Source of the DNA: Candidatus Nanosynbacter sp. TM7-074
Lineage (GTDB): Bacteria > Patescibacteriota > Saccharimonadia > Saccharimonadales > Saccharimonadaceae
Length of the DNA: 64,000 nt
NCBI RefSeq assembly: GCF_041006295.1
Contig: NZ_CP158487.1
Location: 496,001-560,000 of the forward strand
Direction of reading: 5' to 3'
Below, piece by piece: positions 59,450-64,000 of this stretch. Numbering within the stretch: position 1 is the stretch's first letter; the number at the start of each line of letters is the position of its first letter. The notes below the pieces were generated by a model. The model was not told where the DNA came from. It made no database searches and saw only the letters and a program-made list of their open reading frames with translations. The translations under genes and the position numbers were made by a program.

Positions 59450-60814
59450 TTATAGCATTTTATCTGGTTTTTCAACTGCAAAAACTGAGTAAACACCACT
59501 TGCGGTAATATTTGCGGTAATATTGTCCTTTGATACACCAGCCGCTTGAAGTAATTTAAGACTTCTGGCAATTGGACGCATGATTACGTTTGGTGTCCAA
59601 CCCATTAACCCATGGAGAAAATCTTTTTGCGGACGATTTGCATTCATATTGCCGGTAATCATTAGGCCGCCATCTCGCAAGAATCCCCAAGATTCCTCCG
59701 TTAATTTTTTATGCACCATATCAGGAAGATACTCGCGCAATCCAGAATCCTCCATAACATCTACTTGCCGACCTTTTAAAACTTTCTTCAGCCCCAACGG
59801 ACGCCCAAACTTACTAAAAAGCCTATGACAATGAATCTCCACATTATTTTCCAGGCCCATTTTCTTTGCTAGATTCTGCGCTGCCGCTAAAGCCAGCGGA
59901 TCTTGATCAATCAGAATAGCTGTTGGAGCCTGACCAGTTTCTTCTTTTAGTTCTTTTAGTATCTGCAGGGTCGGCAGTCCGGTTCCGCAGCCAAAGCTCA
60001 TGACTAGCATATCGTCAATTGACCGATTCTCATTTCGCACATCAATATCCAATATGTGATCAATGGTTATTTTTTTCACCAAATCTCCCCGCTCACGGAT
60101 ACCCAGCGAATCCATGCAATATTTAATAACCTCAGCAAATTTTGGCGTCACTGGCGCGTTGATGAATTCGCGGACGTTATTGATTCTCTCATCTACCGCT
60201 TGCGTCGCTTCTTGTTGAGTTTTATCGTGATTTGCCACTTCGGCTTTAATCATCATGTATCTCAACGGCATGCCGTCAATCTTCTCGTCAAATAACGATT
60301 CGTCTATTGGACCGCTCATTGTTGGATATCTGCCCGGAAAGGCCAACTTGCCACCCTCTATAACTGCCAAAGAAAATGCCAGCCCAATTGACAAGAACGT
60401 TGAAGCTGAGCCACGCTGCTTATGCCACGGCTGAGCGTCAGTCTCTTCCTCGCCGTACAGCAACTCATCACGGTAAGGCTCTAAGAATCCATCAAGCTCT
60501 TTATTCCAACTATCCGCCAATTTACTTATAAAAGGAATTTTACTCACAACATCAGCAACTGCAGCGCCACCCATATTACTGCGAATAAACCTGTTTCGCA
60601 CTTCTCTTAATTCTCTTCCGCCTCTTTCCAGATAGCTATATACTTTTTCAATCTTCTCTGGATTATCATATGCAGGACCGTTCTTTTCGCCCACCCGAAC
60701 TTTATATCCTTGAGCCCTGAGGTCTACAATTTCTCTATTTATTTTTTCATTAGCTTCGACGTCAAACCCATCAACAAACTCGCGACCGCCACAATTATTC
60801 CCAAATTTTTCCAT
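59450..60814 (-). CDS. SAM-dependent methyltransferase with N-terminal extension
   Basis: 454 residues. The first 260 are helical and of unknown type (QPWHKQRGSASTFLSIGLAF); from about 265 a Rossmann methyltransferase domain follows: LVMSFGCGTGLPTLQIL (SAM loop GCGTG), AILIDQDPLALAAAQN (acidic residue binding the ribose). The substrate is unknown. TGGTATAAT ends 7 bases before ATG. It lies 12 bases upstream of the histidine kinase gene, so a shared function is possible. Confidence 0.8.
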   Translation of the reverse strand: MEKFGNNCGGREFVDGFDVEANEKINREIVDLRAQGYKVRVGEKNGPAYDNPEKIEKVYSYLERGGRELREVRNRFIRSNMGGAAVADVVSKIPFISKLADSWNKELDGFLEPYRDELLYGEEETDAQPWHKQRGSASTFLSIGLAFSLAVIEGGKLAFPGRYPTMSGPIDESLFDEKIDGMPLRYMMIKAEVANHDKTQQEATQAVDERINNVREFINAPVTPKFAEVIKYCMDSLGIRERGDLVKKITIDHILDIDVRNENRSIDDMLVMSFGCGTGLPTLQILKELKEETGQAPTAILIDQDPLALAAAQNLAKKMGLENNVEIHCHRLFSKFGRPLGLKKVLKGRQVDVMEDSGLREYLPDMVHKKLTEESWGFLRDGGLMITGNMNANRPQKDFLHGLMGWTPNVIMRPIARSLKLLQAAGVSKDNITANITASGVYSVFAVEKPDKML

Positions 60815-60854
60815 GTCAAAAATTATACCATAATTATTATGCTATACTTAGAGC

Positions 60855-61229
60855 ATGATAAAAATTGCCATCATTGAAGACGACCCAACCATCAGCCAGA
60901 TGTACCGAATGAAATTTGAGTCAGATGGATTTGAAGTCCGCCTGGCGGCCAACGGCCAGATTGGTATAGAAGTTGTCGAAAAATTCCAACCAGATATTAT
61001 TCTGCTGGATTTACAAATGCCAGAGATGGATGGCACAGAAGCCTTAAAACACATTAGGTCTAAGGATTGGGGGAAAACTATTCCCGTTATTGTCCTGACT
61101 AATTTGGGCGAAGAAGAGGCACCGCGCGAATTGAAAAAACTAGGCATACACAGCTATATCGTAAAAGCTAATCTTACGCCGCGCCAAGTCGCTGAGCAAG
61201 TCAAATCTGCTATAAAGAATAATCCCTAA
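60855..61229 (+). CDS. stand-alone CheY-like response regulator
   Basis: 124 residues, only a receiver domain: acidic pair in IIEDDPT (Asp9, Asp10), phospho-acceptor Asp52 in ILLDLQMP, Thr in VLTNLG and Lys in IVKANLT. No DNA-binding or enzyme domain. It must act by protein contact, or pass the phosphate on. TGCTATACT ends 6 bases before ATG. It faces the kinase unit head to head. Confidence 0.95.
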   Translation: MIKIAIIEDDPTISQMYRMKFESDGFEVRLAANGQIGIEVVEKFQPDIILLDLQMPEMDGTEALKHIRSKDWGKTIPVIVLTNLGEEEAPRELKKLGIHSYIVKANLTPRQVAEQVKSAIKNNP

Positions 61230-62038
61230 TTTTTAGCCTGATTAGCAATCTTTAAACACGCCGTAATTAAATTATCAAACAGAGCCGATACTGTCAGCGG
61301 ACCAACGCCACCTTTTTTCGGAGTTATTAAAATATCTTCACGCAGTCGCACTTCATCCGACACATCACCCACTATTTTCCCATCTTCCGAAGCTGTCCCC
61401 GCGTCAACAACCACCGCTTTTGGCTTAACCATCTGATCAGTGATTAAACCCGGAACACCAGTTGCAGACACAACAACGTCATAGTTAATCAACTGCGATA
61501 AATCATCTCCTTTTTCAAGCACCGTAGCGTCAATACCAGATTTCAGCCACATCTTCTCTAAAGGAGCCCCGACCAGACGACCTCGCCCAACAATCGCAAT
61601 TTTTTTGCCCTTAAGATCAATACCATAGCCAGCCAACAGCCAATTAATAGCTGTCGGTGTTGCCGCCTGAAAATCCGTCTGACGACACAGACCATCGACA
61701 TCTTTGTCTGTCCGAATAATCTCCAGCAGCTCCTCAGTTTGTTGAGGATTACTAATTGGCAGTTGTAAAATTATCCCCTGAACGTCATCACGATTATTTA
61801 GCGCGTCAATCACAGCTAAAACCTGACTCGCCTCCGCCCGATGAATTTCCACATCAATCAAAATATCCGCACCGTATCGCTGCTTCAAACGCATGTAAGT
61901 TTCAATAACGGGGTTCTCGGTATCCGTCACAATTGCCAGGCGCGGTTGAATATGCCAAGCTTGCCTCAAGGCACGCACCTGCTTTGCTTGCCGCTCCTTA
62001 ATAAAGCCGGCTAATTCTGAACCATTTAGCTCTTTCAT
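61226..62038 (-). CDS. folD: FolD bifunctional methylene-THF dehydrogenase/cyclohydrolase
   Basis: Supplies formyl-THF and NADPH in one-carbon metabolism. The 270 residues have TYMRLKQRYGADILIDVEI (catalytic region in short: MRLKQRYGA), GIILQLPIS, KDVDGLC, IVGRGRLVGAP and KKGGVGPLTVSALFDN (GGVGPLT). ATG 62038 follows TATACT by 7 bases. Its last codons overlap the response regulator's end by 4 bases. Confidence 0.95.
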   Translation of the reverse strand: MKELNGSELAGFIKERQAKQVRALRQAWHIQPRLAIVTDTENPVIETYMRLKQRYGADILIDVEIHRAEASQVLAVIDALNNRDDVQGIILQLPISNPQQTEELLEIIRTDKDVDGLCRQTDFQAATPTAINWLLAGYGIDLKGKKIAIVGRGRLVGAPLEKMWLKSGIDATVLEKGDDLSQLINYDVVVSATGVPGLITDQMVKPKAVVVDAGTASEDGKIVGDVSDEVRLREDILITPKKGGVGPLTVSALFDNLITACLKIANQAKN

Positions 62039-62112
62039 TAGCTTAAGTATAGCAATTTTACTATCTTGAGTACAGATATAGTATGTGTTATAATTCAAAA
62101 AGCTTGGTCTAT

Positions 62113-62191
62113 GGCGGATGTAGCTCAGTTTGGTTAGAGCGCTGGATTGTGGCTCCGGAGGCCGTGGGTTCGAACCCCATCATTCGCCCCA
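62113..62191 (+). tRNA. tRNA-His (anticodon GTG)
   Basis: Anticodon GTG in ATTGTGG; acceptor GCGGATG/CATTCGC with the extra G-1 paired to C73 that marks tRNA-His; encoded CCA. Confidence 0.95.
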
Positions 62192-62277
62192 AGCCTTACA
62201 GCAATTTGCTAGTACCAAAAATTATTTTTACGGTAAAATAGTAGACATTTTTATTGATTGTTGTATAATGAAATCGT

Positions 62278-62354
62278 GGGCCAGTAGCTCAGCTGGTTAG
62301 AGCACCTGCCTCTTAAGCAGGGTGTCGAGGGTTCGAGCCCCTCCTGGCCCTCCA
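62278..62354 (+). tRNA. tRNA-Lys (anticodon CTT)
   Basis: 77 bases; acceptor GGGCCAG/CTGGCCC, anticodon CTT in CTCTTAA, T-loop TTCGAGC, encoded CCA. A -10 TATAAT lies upstream at 62263. Confidence 0.95.
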
Positions 62355-62362
62355 AAAAATAA

Positions 62363-62386
62363 CCTCACACGAAGTGAGGATTTTTT
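62363..62386 (+). terminator. terminator after tRNA-Lys
   Basis: CCTCAC-ACGAA-GTGAGG followed by A and six T. It ends just before the stop of the convergent 62389 gene. Confidence 0.88.
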
Positions 62387-62388
62387 AT

Positions 62389-62799
62389 TTAGCTAAATGG
62401 ATTATACCCACGAGAAGGCGGCTCACGAAAAACCGTCTGCGAACTTGCCGCATTAAATGATTGACGAGAATTTGCCAAAGATTCGCCGCCACCCCTTCCC
62501 AAAGCAGTACTATTAATCTGACGATTTCCGCCAGCTAGACTTGGACTACTATTATTCGCGCCAGCTCCAGATGCCGCCCCTATTTCTGCACCAAACCGTC
62601 TTACTCCAGCCGAACTATTAGCCACCATGGAGGCTCGGTAGTTTTTGACATATCGCCGATCTAAATTCGTTTGGCGATTAGCTTTTAAGCTCCGCTCCGT
62701 CAAACCATACGCTTTAAGTCCATCAATTGACCCATTCCTGGGGCCAGATAATCTCATTACCATTTCCCGCGTCATTTGCGGTTTCCGACTTGCATCCAT
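62389..62799 (-). CDS. small basic Gly/Ser/Asn-rich hypothetical protein
   Basis: 136 residues, low complexity after residue 60 (GAASGAGANNSSPSLAGG), basic N-terminus with KANRQTNLDRRYVKN. No membrane span. AGGGGGT lies before ATG. Possibly a nucleic-acid-binding or surface-film protein; I cannot assign it. It lies within a tRNA cluster. Confidence 0.55.
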   Translation of the reverse strand: MDASRKPQMTREMVMRLSGPRNGSIDGLKAYGLTERSLKANRQTNLDRRYVKNYRASMVANSSAGVRRFGAEIGAASGAGANNSSPSLAGGNRQINSTALGRGGGESLANSRQSFNAASSQTVFREPPSRGYNPFS

Positions 62800-62822
62800 A
62801 TACCCCCTATTGTTATATGAAA

Positions 62823-62899
62823 TGGCGCCCCGAGTAGGATTCGAACCTACGACCTTAGGCTTAGAAGTCCTCTGCTCTATCCAGCTGAGCTATCAGGGC
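62823..62899 (-). tRNA. tRNA-Arg (anticodon TCT)
   Basis: 77 bases; acceptor GCCCTGA/TCGGGGC, anticodon TCT in CTTCTAA, T-loop TTCGAAT, encoded CCA. Confidence 0.94.
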
Positions 62900-62942
62900 G
62901 TATTCACATTATAGCATCTTTCTGCTACAATAGTGCAAGCTT

Positions 62943-63017
62943 GCGGGTGTAGTACAGCGGCTAGTATGCAAGTTTTCCAAACTTGAGATCGGAGTTCGAT
63001 TCTCCGCACCCGCACCA
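62943..63017 (+). tRNA. tRNA-Gly (anticodon TCC)
   Basis: 75 bases; acceptor GCGGGTG/CACCCGC, anticodon stem CAAGT/ACTTG with TCC, T-loop TTCGATT, encoded CCA. Confidence 0.94.
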
Positions 63018-63050
63018 ATTTTAAGATAATTCCCATCCATAAAGGGCATC

Positions 63051-64000
63051 ATGGATCCATATTTTTACACAGAAAAACCAAAATACCGACCACACGACAT
63101 CGAAGATGCCTCTGAGTTTTATGACATCATTGAGCGCAGTAGTTTGACGCATCAGCTGTCTGATTCCAGGCCTTACATCTACTGGACAATGGAGATTTAT
63201 GACAAAGCCAACGGCATCAAAGGTGGTGGCGGCTTGGGCGTGCTGGCGGCAGACACACGGCGGGTGGCCGAAAAATTAGACGTGCCATTTGTAGTAGTCA
63301 CGCCATTTTATCGCAGCGAATCGCACCAAAAAATTACTAACTTAGAGCAGGAAGAATTTTCAGAAACTGTCTCACCACAAGACTATGGTTTTGAGTATAT
63401 CGACGACGTGTCCATCAGTTCACGTGGTTTTCCCGACGCTAGTTTGAGCATCTTCAAAAAGGCACTTGGTTCGACTCAGTTTGTTACTATCTCAGAGCCA
63501 AACTTTGGACAATTGTACGAAGGTGAAGGCTCGGGCGATCACCGACTCTACCAAGAAGTTGCGCTCGGGTTTGGCGGCTATAAAGCTCTAAAGCTACTCG
63601 GCATCAAACCAGCCGTCATTCAGCTCAACGAAACCGCAACAATTTTTGCAGCATTGGCGCGGCTGAATGAACTATGTGCCAACGGCATGAACTTGTACGA
63701 AGCAATCGTCTACGTCCGCAAACATACACTCTACACCAACCACACCCTACTCCAAGCGGCTGAGCCAGAATTCCACCGCTCACAATTTGAAAAATTAGTA
63801 CTGCCAAATCTCAAAAGCAACGCGGTGCGCTGCTGGCTGATGGAGCAATTTCGTAACGACCGTTTGCGACCGAATTTGCTGGCAATTGAGCTGACCGAAG
63901 CCAAAAATGGCGTCAGCAAACTGCACGCCCGCGTGGCAAATTTCCGCGACCGCAACAACGACAAGGTCAAGTTTCACGCCATCACCAACGGCATCGACCT
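63051..64000 (+). CDS. glgP: alpha-glucan (glycogen) phosphorylase, GT35, 5' part
   Basis: Releases glucose-1-phosphate from alpha-glucans. The first 316 codons are visible: MEIYDKANGIKGGGGLGVLA (short: GGGGLGVLAAD), LYEGEGSGDHRLYQEV, and QLNETATIFAALARL, which corresponds to the LNEGH region of phosphorylases, here NETAT. AAAGGGCATC precedes ATG. It resembles the shorter archaeal/thermophile-type phosphorylases rather than GlgP of E. coli; the PLP site lies past the edge. It would feed the glycolytic genes in the window. Confidence 0.85.
   Translation, partial: MDPYFYTEKPKYRPHDIEDASEFYDIIERSSLTHQLSDSRPYIYWTMEIYDKANGIKGGGGLGVLAADTRRVAEKLDVPFVVVTPFYRSESHQKITNLEQEEFSETVSPQDYGFEYIDDVSISSRGFPDASLSIFKKALGSTQFVTISEPNFGQLYEGEGSGDHRLYQEVALGFGGYKALKLLGIKPAVIQLNETATIFAALARLNELCANGMNLYEAIVYVRKHTLYTNHTLLQAAEPEFHRSQFEKLVLPNLKSNAVRCWLMEQFRNDRLRPNLLAIELTEAKNGVSKLHARVANFRDRNNDKVKFHAITNGID

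Overview
The window is a gene-dense stretch of a very small bacterial genome. It has no intergenic space above about 300 bases, many 1-4 base gene overlaps, and no IS element, prophage or CRISPR array. The mix suggests Saccharibacteria (TM7, Patescibacteria/CPR), probably an oral Nanosynbacter-like epibiont. Pointers are the short alanyl-tRNA synthetase without its C-terminal domain, the Rpf and 3D cell-wall proteins with G5/DUF348 modules, an FtsA/PilM-like protein beside a patescibacterial-type membrane protein, several LPXTG-like or signal-peptide surface proteins, lower glycolysis, and no biosynthetic operons. This placement is inference; no rRNA is present. TGA and TAG both serve as ordinary stops, which argues against the SR1/Gracilibacteria code.

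Layout. 1-6.4 kb: 5' part of a Mur-ligase-like gene, a broken rdgB/HAM1, a MazG-like NTPase, ligA, a membrane protein, htpX and lemA. 6.4-7.4 kb: tRNA-Leu(TAA), an RBBP9-like hydrolase, tRNA-Cys(GCA), tRNA-Leu(GAG). 7.4-15.4 kb: an anchored peptide-binding protein, secG, a small membrane protein, uvrC, two more alpha/beta hydrolases, HD and Nudix hydrolases, and a Fur-type regulator/thioredoxin/cupin unit. 15.4-21.5 kb: an ABC exporter with a structured leader, dedA, uvrA. 21.5-28.9 kb: a BNR-repeat surface protein, broken sbcB, obgE, a broken LysM-CHAP cell-wall hydrolase, mltG, ruvX. 28.9-36.6 kb: a membrane protein with an FtsA/PilM-like ATPase, an orphan gene, alaS, a broken FIVAR-type surface protein, rpsP. 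36.7-42.6 kb: mnmA, ydcF, iscS, two unknown genes, tatD, metG. 42.7-50.1 kb: a secreted choline-binding-repeat protein, yfiH, rsmA, two paralogous G5 proteins (3D and Rpf), pcrA. 50.1-57.3 kb: a disordered tail-anchored protein, tpiA, pgk, pyk, three unknown genes, tRNA-Glu, a mini membrane protein. 57.3-64 kb: a 7TM histidine kinase, a methyltransferase, a stand-alone response regulator, folD, tRNA-His, -Lys, -Arg and -Gly, and the start of an alpha-glucan phosphorylase.

Three threads matter most. (1) Five genes are interrupted by frameshifts or in-frame TAG codons (rdgB, sbcB, LysM-CHAP, FIVAR protein, BNR protein). Three of the five are secreted, and two of the frameshifts sit at the same octamer GATGACTA. 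This is either decay, phase switching or a sequence-quality problem. (2) About twenty transcription units start with an extended -10 box (usually TGnTATAAT) ending only 6-7 bases before the start codon, so mRNAs are probably leaderless; Shine-Dalgarno sites appear on genes inside operons and on some surface-protein genes. (3) Regulatory features include a 17-bp palindrome over the Fur-family gene's own -10 box and a folded leader with a 7-codon reading frame before the ABC exporter. The cell-wall genes (MltG, Rpf, 3D, LysM-CHAP, choline-binding repeats, FIVAR and BNR surface proteins) form a toolkit plausible for life attached to a host bacterium.
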